Notes: generated by a model from the sequence alone, not told the origin. A DNA stretch of 37,720 bases from Bacillota bacterium (GCA_023421075.1 JAEZUM010000088.1:1-37720), one strand, 5' to 3'. Counted from the first letter of the stretch, positions 14,678 to 23,519 are shown. Made by a program: numbers and translations.

Positions 14678-16000
14678 CTATCGTGTTCTACCGCCTTTAC
14701 CGCTATTATCGGAATTGCCGGAACCTTCATTACTTTGATTCCCTTGGCTTGAATTTGTATTGTCGGCATCGTAGGGTTTGGCAGAAGCATCAGCTTGGTC
14801 CGTATCTGAGTCGTCTTCGCTGTTGGATGTCACTTCCTTTTTCTTTTTATTCGTCTTGGAAGCAGCTGTATTGGCAGCATCATTCTTTTCTGTCTCCGGG
14901 ATTGCTGTTATCTTTGCTTTATCCGAGGAGTTGCTTTTTGATTTATCCTTCTTAGCAGAAATGTCGTCGTTCTTATTCACTGTATTACCCTGTGTCTCGA
15001 CGGATTTCTTAGAATCCTTGGTGGATTGCTTATCAGCTTTACCCTTATCATCATCGGATGCCTTGTTACCCTTCTTATCGGATGCTTCATCCGGATCTTC
15101 CTCATTCCCATCATTTTGTTTCGCTTCTGATTTCTTGATGGACTTTTCTTCATCTTTTTGTTGCTTAGCTTCGTCGCGTTCCTGGCGCTTTTCTTCCTTG
15201 GCTTCCTCTTTGGAGGCCTTATCAATGGCTTTTTCATCCATTGTGATTGCAGCACCGGATACTACGGAAACCTTACGGTTATCCTTGGTAGCCTTCATGA
15301 TTTCCTTTACGGACTTGGTAAGCCATTCTTCAATATTAACTGCATCAGGATCTGCCAAGGAGGCTTGAAGCTTTTCAACCAGATTCAATTTTCCGGGGGT
15401 TACACCAAGTTCTCTTGCTTCCTCTACTCGTTCCAGTCCGACACTATATGCCTCAACGACAACATCTTCTTCGGCTTGTGTGACTTCTTCTTCCACAACC
15501 TGCTGTAAATCAGTAGCCAGCTCCTCTGCTTTATCTACGTTTTCGCTTGCTGTAGTTATTACAATGCCACCTTCCGTTGTTCCACTAAAATACCCGGCAG
15601 CAGTAATCTGCTCAACCGTTCTTAAGATGGCGTTTTGGATGGTTTGATTTTCCAGATCCTCCAGAGCAATTTCCTGCAGGATCTCCTCGCCATCATCATT
15701 TACCGCCTTCACGGAGAGCACTCGGTCAAAACGGTTAATTGTATATTCGATTGATGGATTAACATCAACACTGACATAAGAATACGGAGTGGCATATGCC
15801 CATGCCCCTGTGCCTAATACTACAAAAGCTGCTGCGGATGCCGCAAATACAGCAATTTTCTTTGATAATTGAATTCTTGAATCCGTCATTTGTATCACCT
15901 GTCCTATCTCATATCCATTATTTTTCACGGTTACCACGCAACCATTATCAGAAAGAACAGCAGCCCTATTATTTTTCAATTCAACTACAACGGCCTTCAT
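14678..16000 (-). CDS. rsgI: RsgI-type anti-sigma-I factor
   Basis: A 440-residue membrane anti-sigma factor. Residues 1-45 form the cytoplasmic RsgI_N domain (KAVVVELKNNRAAVLSDNGC) that holds SigI. One membrane helix follows (about 49-69), then the conserved extracytoplasmic domain starting YVSVDVNPSIEYTINRFDRV. The Asn81-Pro82 bond lies in the motif where clostridial RsgI autoproteolysis has been reported. From about residue 265 the protein is a disordered tail very rich in Lys, Glu, Asp, Ser and Asn; there is no carbohydrate-binding or sugar-hydrolase module like those of cellulosomal RsgI proteins. It starts 3 bases after the sigI stop, so the two are translationally linked. Confidence 0.92.
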   Translation of the reverse strand: MKAVVVELKNNRAAVLSDNGCVVTVKNNGYEIGQVIQMTDSRIQLSKKIAVFAASAAAFVVLGTGAWAYATPYSYVSVDVNPSIEYTINRFDRVLSVKAVNDDGEEILQEIALEDLENQTIQNAILRTVEQITAAGYFSGTTEGGIVITTASENVDKAEELATDLQQVVEEEVTQAEEDVVVEAYSVGLERVEEARELGVTPGKLNLVEKLQASLADPDAVNIEEWLTKSVKEIMKATKDNRKVSVVSGAAITMDEKAIDKASKEEAKEEKRQERDEAKQQKDEEKSIKKSEAKQNDGNEEDPDEASDKKGNKASDDDKGKADKQSTKDSKKSVETQGNTVNKNDDISAKKDKSKSNSSDKAKITAIPETEKNDAANTAASKTNKKKKEVTSNSEDDSDTDQADASAKPYDADNTNSSQGNQSNEGSGNSDNSGKGGRTR

Positions 16001-16003
16001 AAA

Positions 16004-16717
16004 TTATCTCTCCTCTCTAATGTATCGCAGGTAATCTGCGAGATATGGATACTCTCCGGATAGTATCTCTATCGCTGCTATTATATATTTTCGATGGCGT
16101 TCCAGTATTTTTCGGGGTACATAGGAACCCTTTTCTATAATTTTTAGCGGAAGCTGCTTTGTGGAGCGCAGCTCATTTAATAAAAGTGTATTGGAAAGCA
16201 TATAATTGACCGCCGTTGCACAAGCTCTCCTGGTTTTTGCCGCATGGGGAGAGCATGAGGATAGTTCAAAAAATGAAAATCCATACTCGGAAAATATCGC
16301 ATTGGCAGCTTCGATTTCCAATTTAAGATCATTGCCGTCCTGTTTTGATACTTGTTCAGCAACTGCAATACGCAGAGCGGGGTCTTCACTTTCTTCCTCC
16401 GGCTCCGTGTCAAAGACGATCGGATCGACTGATACCTCAGAATTGTATTTTTTTTGACTCTTTATGTAATCAATCAGGCGTCGCTTTATAACCAAATCGA
16501 CAAAGGACAGAAAGTTTCCTTTATCAAGATCATAATTTTCGACTGCTTGTGTAAATGCCATTAAGGATATCGACCATTCATCATCACTTTTTGTTACATA
16601 ACGGTGGCAGGTCTTGGATGCGCATTTTAATATATAACCCTCTTGCTGGCGAATTAGCTTTTCCAATACAGAGGGATTGGATTTTGCTTCTAAAGCCAAT
16701 GAATCGAGTTCTCTCAT
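16004..16717 (-). CDS. sigI: RNA polymerase sigma factor SigI
   Basis: A 237-residue alternative sigma factor of the SigI family. The region-2-like part includes DDEWSISLMAFTQAVENYD and GNFLSFVDLVIKRRLIDYIK (about 45-85). The C-terminal part carries the SigI-specific segment LPLKIIEKGSYVPRKILERH that binds -35 DNA. Length is usual. The ATG at 16717 is chosen because GGAGG precedes it by 7 bases; an in-frame TTG at 16729 overlaps that site. rsgI follows immediately. In other species SigI responds to heat or cell-wall and polysaccharide signals. Confidence 0.93.
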   Translation of the reverse strand: MRELDSLALEAKSNPSVLEKLIRQQEGYILKCASKTCHRYVTKSDDEWSISLMAFTQAVENYDLDKGNFLSFVDLVIKRRLIDYIKSQKKYNSEVSVDPIVFDTEPEEESEDPALRIAVAEQVSKQDGNDLKLEIEAANAIFSEYGFSFFELSSCSPHAAKTRRACATAVNYMLSNTLLLNELRSTKQLPLKIIEKGSYVPRKILERHRKYIIAAIEILSGEYPYLADYLRYIREER

Positions 16718-16768
16718 AGTAACCTCCAAACCGTAGAATTTATTTTATCATAGGTGACTTATGCCCTT

Positions 16769-16798
16769 ATTGTAACATTGAAAGTGGCATTATGTAAA
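16769..16798 (-). promoter_or_regulatory. candidate SigA-type promoter of sigI
   Basis: On the minus strand TTTACA, 18 bases, TACAAT, about 50 bases before the sigI ATG. A SigI-type autoregulatory promoter was not clearly seen. Confidence 0.45.
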
Positions 16799-16817
16799 CC
16801 CATCCATTATCCTAGTT

Positions 16818-16847
16818 AAATATTACCTATTTAAGAAGCCATAAAAT
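16818..16847 (+). promoter_or_regulatory. candidate SigE-like (mother cell) promoter
   Basis: AAATATT, 15 bases, CATAAAAT. This resembles the B. subtilis SigE consensus (KMATATT, 14-15 bases, CATACAMT). It lies about 80 bases before the ATG of the choice-of-anchor A gene. AT-rich sequence makes a chance match possible. Confidence 0.4.
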
Positions 16848-16925
16848 GGCACGAATAGCTGTGAAATGAATAAACTGTAATGAGATTAGGATTACAGCAA
16901 TTCTCTATGTTACAAGGAGGTTACT

Positions 16926-18704
16926 ATGTTTAACAATGATGCGAGAGAGGCAAGGTTCCAGGCTGGAGTTCCCTACGATGATATCGTTTGGTATGATGTT
17001 GTGGGTCAACCCTTCGGAACAGCCTCTTATTTTAATGCTATCGTATTTGGTGATGCCAATAATATTGTAGATACGAAGGGTGCAATGGCAGTCCAGGGTG
17101 ATTTTGTAAGCCCAAGAGGACTTAGCCTTGGGTACGGGAACGATCTAAAGTTAACAGGAACCGGGTATAGCCCTGATTTAGTCCGCTTTCTGGTGGGCGG
17201 TGATGTAGCAATGCAGGGACCGTTGGTTGTGATTGGACATGTGGTTGCAGGCAGAAATTTCCGTGCAGCAAACGGCAGCACCTATATGATTGGCAAGGAT
17301 GGCTCGAGTAACCAGGTACAAGAGCTGACACAGCTATATCAGGCCAAGAACGGAAGCAGATATTGGCGGTTAAGTGATCGTGAGAATCATTATCTTGTTT
17401 CCAGTTATGATGTCCCGCGCTATATACCGGCGAGTCGCATTGATGCAGATGTAAACGCTTTTTTTGCGGATGCAAGGGAAAGTATTATGGATTTTAAGGA
17501 CTGCATCGAAGGATTGACCCCCAACGGGACGGCTGTTCAGCATTTTCATGAATGGATTTTGAGAGGAAATGACCCCAACCAGAACGTATTTGTTATTGAT
17601 GCCCGACCGAACGGGATTCTGAATAAAGAGCTCCGATTTGAGATTCCCGAGGGCAGCCGTGCTATTGTAATACTTCGTACCGGCAGTAATGCACATCTTC
17701 AGTATGGGCTTTGGGGTGCAGAGGCATTGGCAAATCGCACGCTATATGTATTTGAGGATGCAAGAAATATCCATATGGAGGTTCCGGCCGCCATCTGGGG
17801 AAGTATTCTTGCGCCGCAGGCAATGTTTCATGCACATCAAACCGGTGGTACTGTGAGTGGCAATGCCGCCTTAGGTGGTTTTGCAGTTAGTCCTACCAGT
17901 GGATTTGAGTTTCATCTGTATCCCTTCATCGGAGGGGTTGAATGCGGAGAGATACTACCAAGCCCGCCTGAGAATATTCCGATACCACTGCCAACTCCGG
18001 AACCGGAGCCGATCCCTCCGATGCCGGCACCAACGCCGAGACCGGAGCCGATACCTCCGATGCCGGCACCAACGCCGAGGCCGGAGCCGATCCCTCCAAG
18101 GCCGGCACCAACGCCGAGGCCAGAGCCGATCCCTCCAAGGCCGGCACCAACGCCGAGACCGGAACCCATTCCTCCGATGCCTCTCCCGACTCCGGTACCG
18201 ACTTGTCCCGAGTGTGAGGAATGTCCCACCCCGATTATTCCTGAGCCATGCCCGGAGTGTCCGGAAGTCAGACCGGCTGAGCCGTGTCCGGAATGCGAGA
18301 AATGTAAGCCCTGCCCTGCTTGCGAGGAGTGCAAGCCTTGTCCTCCCAATGAGACAACGATCATTATCGAACCAATTCCGATTCCTGTACCGGTTCCTGT
18401 GGAAGAAGATCGGTGCAAGCATAGTTGCCCGGTAGAAGCAGGCGTTATCTTCGGATGTATATGGGGCTGTAGCTGTTGTCATAACCATGGCTGGGAGATC
18501 AAGCTTTATAAAGCCTGCGGAGAAAGGAAGAAGCTGCTGCATTGTGTAAGCATATATGGCTGTGGCTGCTTTGAATTCAGAGTTCCGTATGATGACTACT
18601 ATCGTATGGAGATATGTCCGGTTGGAGCAAATGCCAATGCGATTACCTGTAAGCCGGCGCTTACCCTAAAAAATGTTGGTGTAAAGAGTCTTATGATTGA
18701 TTAA
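16926..18704 (+). CDS. choice-of-anchor A domain protein with Pro-rich repeats and Cys-rich C-terminus
   Basis: A 592-residue protein. Residues about 28-345 match the choice-of-anchor A (pAdhesive) fold: FGTASYFNAIVFGDANN at the start and IWGSILAPQA...GFEFHLYPFIG at the end. Then come five 13-residue repeats, PEPIPP(M/R)PAPTPR (360-424), a stretch of Cys-Pro pairs (CPECEKCKPCPACEECKPCP), a short hydrophobic/proline strand and a final Cys-rich domain. That domain contains WEIKLYKA and GCFEFRVPYDDYYRMEI, reminiscent of a Cna-B-like beta sandwich. Proteins with this fold are usually exported and wall-anchored, but here there is no signal peptide, sortase motif or membrane segment. The many cysteines suggest disulfide cross-linking, and spore coat is a possible location (inference). 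AGGAGGT lies 5 bases before the ATG. It is divergent from sigI. Confidence 0.8.
   Translation: MFNNDAREARFQAGVPYDDIVWYDVVGQPFGTASYFNAIVFGDANNIVDTKGAMAVQGDFVSPRGLSLGYGNDLKLTGTGYSPDLVRFLVGGDVAMQGPLVVIGHVVAGRNFRAANGSTYMIGKDGSSNQVQELTQLYQAKNGSRYWRLSDRENHYLVSSYDVPRYIPASRIDADVNAFFADARESIMDFKDCIEGLTPNGTAVQHFHEWILRGNDPNQNVFVIDARPNGILNKELRFEIPEGSRAIVILRTGSNAHLQYGLWGAEALANRTLYVFEDARNIHMEVPAAIWGSILAPQAMFHAHQTGGTVSGNAALGGFAVSPTSGFEFHLYPFIGGVECGEILPSPPENIPIPLPTPEPEPIPPMPAPTPRPEPIPPMPAPTPRPEPIPPRPAPTPRPEPIPPRPAPTPRPEPIPPMPLPTPVPTCPECEECPTPIIPEPCPECPEVRPAEPCPECEKCKPCPACEECKPCPPNETTIIIEPIPIPVPVPVEEDRCKHSCPVEAGVIFGCIWGCSCCHNHGWEIKLYKACGERKKLLHCVSIYGCGCFEFRVPYDDYYRMEICPVGANANAITCKPALTLKNVGVKSLMID
18003..18197 (+). 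repeat. 39-bp tandem repeats (5 units) coding for the Pro-rich segment
   Basis: Five in-frame 39-bp units code for PEPIPPxPAPTPR; the first four are nearly identical and the last is diverged (PLPTPV). The high local GC stands out from the rest of the window. Copy number is likely to vary by slippage or recombination. Confidence 0.9.
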
Positions 18705-18751
18705 TGATCAATTAGAGCAAAGGATATCACATCCGGTATGAATATTCCCAG

Positions 18752-18780
18752 TTGAATTGGTATATAAGAAACATTATAAT
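18752..18780 (+). promoter_or_regulatory. SigA promoter of the DJ-1 family gene
   Basis: TTGAAT, 17 bases, TATAAT, about 27 bases before the predicted start region and 33 bases before the ATG at 18814. Confidence 0.75.
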
Positions 18781-18813
18781 AAAACCAAAATACAATTGAT
18801 AAGGAGTGTTCAT

Positions 18814-19374
18814 ATGGCAAAGGTATACCTGTTTCTGGCCGAGGGTTTTGAGGAAATAGAGGGATTAACGGTGGTTGATTTGCTTCGTAGAGCTGGTATC
18901 GAGATTACTATGGTCTCTGTCACAGGAGATATTAATGTTACAGGCTCCCACCAGATAACGACAAAAGCGGATGCATTATTTGAGGAGGTTGACTTTTCGG
19001 AGGCTGATATGCTGGTTTTGCCGGGAGGGATGCCGGGAACCATGAATCTGCAGGAGCATGAAGGGCTGGACCTTTTGCTTCGTAATTTTGCCTCAGAGGA
19101 TAAGATGTTGGCTGCAATCTGTGCTGCTCCAAGAGTACTGGGAACAAAAGGATTGCTTATGGGTAAAAATGCAATCTGCTATCCCGGGCATGAGGATCAG
19201 CTCCTGGGTGCCCATATTATAAATTCTGCTGTAGTAAAAGACGGTAATATTACGACCAGTAAGGGGATGGGCACCGCAATTGATTTTTCCTTATCCTTGA
19301 TCCATACCTTGAAGGGTCCGGAAGAGGCACTTGGAATTGCAAAGGCGATACAATATGCCTATTACCGGGAATAA
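18814..19374 (+). CDS. DJ-1/PfpI family protein (DJ-1 subfamily)
   Basis: A 186-residue protein of the DJ-1/ThiJ/PfpI superfamily. Catalytic-site residues align with human DJ-1: Glu16 in EEIE and the nucleophile Cys103 in AAICAAP, plus LPGGMPG (69-75). Members act as redox-sensitive chaperone-like proteins, glyoxalases or deglycases; the activity here is not known. ATG 18814 has AAGGAG upstream; an in-frame TTG at 18757 lies inside the promoter and is rejected. It converges on the alanine symporter gene with a 35-base gap and no obvious terminator. Confidence 0.92.
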   Translation: MAKVYLFLAEGFEEIEGLTVVDLLRRAGIEITMVSVTGDINVTGSHQITTKADALFEEVDFSEADMLVLPGGMPGTMNLQEHEGLDLLLRNFASEDKMLAAICAAPRVLGTKGLLMGKNAICYPGHEDQLLGAHIINSAVVKDGNITTSKGMGTAIDFSLSLIHTLKGPEEALGIAKAIQYAYYRE

Positions 19375-19409
19375 TAAAGTATGGTAGTATGCTGTATGGG
19401 ATTTTGAAA

Positions 19410-20726
19410 TCATTCCCGTTGAAAAGGCAGTATCTGCTTGCGTAAATAAAACAGACAGACCAGATTGGGCAGAGCCATGAAAGCATTTACCAGGTCGGTA
19501 AGCTCCCAAACCAGTTCCAGTGACATGATTGAGCCGACATAAATCATAATAATATAACAGATGCGGTAGGTACCTATTCCTGATTTTCCGAATAGATATT
19601 CTACCGCTTTTTCTCCGAAATAAGACCATCCGATCAGGGTGGCGATCGCAAAGGCAATCAAGGAAAGTCCCAAGAAAACGCTTCCAAAGGGTATGGTATC
19701 AAATGCAGCAGTCGTCAATTCGGTAAACGCATAACCACCTGCTGATGAAGGATTCTTTATTAAATTCGTTACAATCACAAGCCCGGTAATTGCGCAGATC
19801 ACTACGGTATCCCAGAAGGTAGCGCTCATGGAGATTAAGGCCTGCCTTCCCGGACTTGAAGTCTTTGCTCCGGCAGCAGCGATGGCAGCCGAGCCGATTC
19901 CTGCCTCATTGGTAAATAAGCCCCTTGCTATTCCGTACCTGGCTGCTGATTTAAGGGTACTGCCAATAAAACCACCGGCCACAGCCGCCGGGAGCTTTGA
20001 GGGGAGAAAAGCACTCTTCAGAATTAGTTCAACGGCGGAATACAGATAGGGCAGATTGATTATAAGTAATACGGTGCATCCGAGAATATAGAAGATCCCC
20101 ATAGCAGGTACCAACGCGCTGCAGATTTTACCGATGGACTTAATTCCTCCTACGATGACTAAGCCCACGATAAAAGCAACGACGATACCGACGATATACT
20201 CGGGAAGCCCCCATAGGGTATGAAGGGTCTGAGTCACAGCTCTTGCTTGTGTGGAGCAGCCGACGCCGTAAGAAGCAATCAGAGTAAAAAAGCTGAATAG
20301 TACGGCCAGCCACTTCTTGCCGACTCCATGTTCAAGCGCGTACATGGGGCCTCCCAGAAAGGTTCCGTCCGAGGTACGTTTCCGATACAGTACTCCCAGG
20401 AAGCATTCTGCATAGGTAGTTGCCATGCCTAGTACACCCGTTAGCCAACACCAGAAAATAGCTCCTGGTCCACCAAGAGCAATCGCTGTTGAGATGCCTA
20501 TAATGTTGCCGGTACCGATGGTTGCAGCCAGGGTTGCGGTTAGTGCTGCGAAGCCACTCAAGTCACCCTCTGCATTACGGTCCGGTATAAAGGACAGTCT
20601 GATCGCCTTGCCAATATGCTTTTGAACACCCTTCAGATGGATTGTAAAATAGATGTGGGCACTGAATAATAGTACCGGCAAAGGAATACCCCATAGAAAA
20701 TTATTGATGCTCTTAAGATGATCCAT
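19410..20726 (-). CDS. sodium:alanine symporter (AGCS family)
   Basis: A 438-residue membrane transporter with about eleven hydrophobic segments. AGCS signatures are present: ATIGTGNIIGISTAIALGGP near the N-terminus, FLGGPMYALEHG, and GLFTNEAGIGSAAIAAAGAK in the middle. It is expected to import alanine or glycine with Na+. The ATG at 20726 is chosen since a G-rich site (ggggggttgg) precedes it; an in-frame ATG at 20744 lacks a site. Transcribed alone behind the hairpin at 20785. Confidence 0.92.
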   Translation of the reverse strand: MDHLKSINNFLWGIPLPVLLFSAHIYFTIHLKGVQKHIGKAIRLSFIPDRNAEGDLSGFAALTATLAATIGTGNIIGISTAIALGGPGAIFWCWLTGVLGMATTYAECFLGVLYRKRTSDGTFLGGPMYALEHGVGKKWLAVLFSFFTLIASYGVGCSTQARAVTQTLHTLWGLPEYIVGIVVAFIVGLVIVGGIKSIGKICSALVPAMGIFYILGCTVLLIINLPYLYSAVELILKSAFLPSKLPAAVAGGFIGSTLKSAARYGIARGLFTNEAGIGSAAIAAAGAKTSSPGRQALISMSATFWDTVVICAITGLVIVTNLIKNPSSAGGYAFTELTTAAFDTIPFGSVFLGLSLIAFAIATLIGWSYFGEKAVEYLFGKSGIGTYRICYIIMIYVGSIMSLELVWELTDLVNAFMALPNLVCLFYLRKQILPFQRE

Positions 20727-20784
20727 TTGACCAACCCCCCACATAACGATTGTTATATGTATATGTCAAAGAGGGGAAAAGTAG

Positions 20785-20824
20785 AAGAAGGTTGACGAAC
20801 AGTGTACTGTTAGTCAACCTTCTT
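20785..20824 (-). terminator. long hairpin downstream of murF
   Basis: AAGAAGGTTGAC (20785-20796) pairs with GTCAACCTTCTT (20813-20824), and the inner AACAGT/ACTGTT extends the stem past one mismatch to a 2-base loop. On the minus strand a T/C-rich stretch follows, so it probably ends the ddl-murF transcript. Confidence 0.75.
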
Positions 20825-20883
20825 AATCAGAAAAGGAGCGTTATAGCTCATATCAGTTTCATATAATTGTTATGATTACTCTG

Positions 20884-22263
20884 TTACTCCTGCAAGGCTT
20901 TTACCACTGCTTCGAAGCCCATAAAGTGGGAAGCTTTGACAAGAATGGTATCCCCCTCCTTTAAGAAGCTGCTGAGGGAAGCGATCATTTCGTCGCGTGT
21001 GCTAAAATACAAAAGCTGACGATTGTCTTGGGAGGTGGAGACTTTGTTTTGCTCCTGCGCTCCTTGATACATGTGAAGAGAAAGTGATCCTACACATACC
21101 AGCAAATCAACCCTGGAGGCTATGGCATATTCACCAACCTCACGGTGCAGTGCATCTTCATTCCTGCCCAGTTCTCCCATATCTCCCAGTATCGCTACCT
21201 TTCTGGTATCAGCCATGCTAAGAAGATCGAGGGCAGCTTTCATGGATACTGGATTGGCATTGTAGCAGTCATCTATAATGGTGTGATTTTTCTCTCGAAG
21301 GATGTTGCTTCTGCCCCCAACGGGTTTGACACATACAATACCGGCTTCGATCTCCCGGTTCGTCATATCGAGCAGGCTTCCAACCGCAGTGGCAGCGAGT
21401 GCGTTCATAATCATGTGAGCTCCGGGTTGAGGAATCTCTGCATGAAGTGGTTTGTACCCGACATGAATATTACAGGAGCTTCCGAAGAGACCTTTCGACA
21501 CAATATCGGTAGCCCTCACATCGTTGTCCTTACCGAGACCAAATCGAACCGGACGCATGCCTTTCACCACTTGAAGGGTAATGAGCATATCATCGTCACC
21601 ATTTACGCAGACACGGCCATGCTCATTCATAAAATCAAATATTTCCGATTTTGCCTTTAGAATTCCCTCTCTGGAATGGAGATTCTCGAGATGACATTGT
21701 CCAATGTTTGTAATAACGCAGATATCCGGTTTTGCAATTTCGCTGAGTCGGTGCATCTCTCCAAAATCGCTGATCCCCATCTCCAGTACAGCAACCTGAT
21801 GGGTGTCTCTGATTCGCAGAATGGTTAGAGGCAATCCGATTTCATTATTAAAATTACCTTCCGTCTTTAATACCTGATATTTTTGCTCCAGTACCGCACT
21901 GATGAATTCCTTTGTACTGGTTTTACCGACGCTGCCGGTGATTCCAACTACCTTAATTGCTAATTGCTCCCGGTACCAAATTGCAATGTTCTTTAAAGCC
22001 GCAAAGCTGTTATCTACAAGTATGTAGGGGCCCTTGGGAGTCTCGGGTGCCTTCTCGCATATTACTCCGATTGCACCCTTATCGAAGACCTCGTCGATAT
22101 AACTGTGGCCATCAACACGCTCTCCAACACAGGCTATGAAAAGATAATCCTTTTCCACCTTTCTGGAGTCCATAACGACGCCTGCAGCCTCTCTTCCGGG
22201 ATCTTCACCATACAGCTTGCCGCCGCTGGCTCTGGCAATCTGGGTTAATGTCATATTCTTCAA
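20884..22263 (-). CDS. murF: UDP-N-acetylmuramoyl-tripeptide--D-alanyl-D-alanine ligase (MurF)
   Basis: A 459-residue cytoplasmic Mur ligase that adds D-Ala-D-Ala to the UDP-MurNAc-tripeptide. It shows the ATP-binding GITGSVGKTSTKE (about 107-119), NFNNEIGLPLTIL, LEMGISDFGEM, and the C-terminal DDCYNANP and LGDMGELG motifs. TTG at 22263 is the favoured start, since GGAGGA lies 7 bases before it and family proteins begin near this point (MKNMTLTQIA). An in-frame ATG at 22287, six bases after the ddl stop, has no clear ribosome site. It forms an operon with ddl, which makes its substrate D-Ala-D-Ala. Confidence 0.95.
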   Translation of the reverse strand: MKNMTLTQIARASGGKLYGEDPGREAAGVVMDSRKVEKDYLFIACVGERVDGHSYIDEVFDKGAIGVICEKAPETPKGPYILVDNSFAALKNIAIWYREQLAIKVVGITGSVGKTSTKEFISAVLEQKYQVLKTEGNFNNEIGLPLTILRIRDTHQVAVLEMGISDFGEMHRLSEIAKPDICVITNIGQCHLENLHSREGILKAKSEIFDFMNEHGRVCVNGDDDMLITLQVVKGMRPVRFGLGKDNDVRATDIVSKGLFGSSCNIHVGYKPLHAEIPQPGAHMIMNALAATAVGSLLDMTNREIEAGIVCVKPVGGRSNILREKNHTIIDDCYNANPVSMKAALDLLSMADTRKVAILGDMGELGRNEDALHREVGEYAIASRVDLLVCVGSLSLHMYQGAQEQNKVSTSQDNRQLLYFSTRDEMIASLSSFLKEGDTILVKASHFMGFEAVVKALQE

Positions 22264-22293
22264 GCTTACATCCTCCATACGATTCATGACCGT

Positions 22294-23322
22294 TTATCTA
22301 TATTTGTTTAAGGATATCTCAATTATCTTCTCACATAGACTGGGGAAATCCATTCCAATCACCTGAGCCTCTTGCGGTAGAAGGGAGGTGGGGGTCATAC
22401 CGGGAAGGGTATTTGCCTCGAGACAGAAGATGTCACCATTTTCATTCAGCATAAAATCCATACGAGCATAAGTTTTTAGTCTGAGAGCAACAAAGACATC
22501 CTCTGCGATTTGTTGCATTCTTGCTGTAAGATCCGAAGAAAGATCAGCAGGGCAGGTTTCGATTGCACTGCCTGCCTGATATTTATTTTTATAATCATAA
22601 AAACCAATCAGTGGAGCAATTTCTATAATCGGCAACGCTTTTCCGTCAATAACACCGACTGAGAATTCACGACCTTTTATAAATTGTTCGATTACTACTT
22701 CATTACCATATACAAAGGCATCCGCAAGAGCGTGCTCCATTTCTGCGGCCGTATTTGCGATGGATACACCTACGCTGGAACCACCGTTACATACCTTGAC
22801 AATACAAGGGAATAACTTCCAATCAAAGGCTTCTCCCTTCTTAACACGAATTCCGGTTGGGGTAGGAATGTGATAAAAGGCAAAGAGTTCCTTTGAGATA
22901 GCTTTATCCATCGCCAAAGCACTGCTGGTATAATCGGTGCCGGTATATTTGATACCCATTAGATCAAAAGCAGCCTGAAGCTTACCATCTTCCCCATTCT
23001 CGCCGTGGAGTGCCAGGAATACGATATCGGATTGATGGCAGATCTCGATTACATTTGGACCGAAAAAGCTGTCGGAATCACCCTTTCTTAAAGCCTTGAT
23101 CTGGGAAATATCCGGATTGCTCTCCTTGATTGCACCGAAATTGGATGCAAAATCCTTCTCTATATCAAATATGCCGGCGATTTCGCCTTCATAGCCTAAG
23201 TATACATCTAGTAAGACAACCTGGTGACCTTTTCCCTTTAATGCCTTATATATCATACTTCCTGTCGATAGGGAGACATCCCTTTCTGTACTGGTTCCTC
23301 CAGCCAATACCGTGATTTTCAT
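22294..23322 (-). CDS. ddl: D-alanine--D-alanine ligase
   Basis: A 342-residue ATP-grasp enzyme that joins two D-alanines for peptidoglycan synthesis. Motifs include LAGGTSTERDVSLSTG (6-21), FLALHGENGEDGKLQ, CIVKVCNGGSSVGVSI, EQFIKGREFSVGV and the metal-binding end FCLEANTLPGMTPTSLLPQ. Length is typical. AGTGAGGAA precedes the ATG. It is the first gene of ddl-murF. Confidence 0.96.
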   Translation of the reverse strand: MKITVLAGGTSTERDVSLSTGSMIYKALKGKGHQVVLLDVYLGYEGEIAGIFDIEKDFASNFGAIKESNPDISQIKALRKGDSDSFFGPNVIEICHQSDIVFLALHGENGEDGKLQAAFDLMGIKYTGTDYTSSALAMDKAISKELFAFYHIPTPTGIRVKKGEAFDWKLFPCIVKVCNGGSSVGVSIANTAAEMEHALADAFVYGNEVVIEQFIKGREFSVGVIDGKALPIIEIAPLIGFYDYKNKYQAGSAIETCPADLSSDLTARMQQIAEDVFVALRLKTYARMDFMLNENGDIFCLEANTLPGMTPTSLLPQEAQVIGMDFPSLCEKIIEISLNKYR

Positions 23323-23363
23323 TCTTATTCCTCACTTTCATCCAATCAATATATATCCAAAAC

Positions 23364-23392
23364 AGTATAACGCAAAGCATCTTACAAGTAAA
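23364..23392 (-). promoter_or_regulatory. SigA promoter of ddl-murF
   Basis: On the minus strand TTTACT, 17 bases, TATACT, about 42 bases before the ddl ATG. Confidence 0.6.
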
Positions 23393-23519
23393 GATGATTA
23401 GCCGTTTTCAGCACTATATAAAATACAAAAAGCACTAAGTGATGAAGGGTGTAAGAGCGATGGCTCAGTAATACATAATTGCTAATAATTTACTAAAATT
23501 ATTTTCTCATTCTTATAAT

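Noticed and set aside
14778..15508. Ser/Phe-rich frames opposite the rsgI tail
   Set aside because: They are the complement of the Lys/Glu-rich codons of rsgI and lack ribosome sites.
17912..18418. Gly/Ser-rich and Arg-rich frames opposite or alongside the Pro repeats
   Set aside because: They are shadows produced by the 39-bp repeats in other frames; only the 16926 frame has a ribosome site and recognisable domains.
18757..18813. Upstream TTG start extending the DJ-1 protein by 19 residues
   Set aside because: The TTG lies within the TTGAAT-17-TATAAT promoter, and ATG 18814 has AAGGAG.
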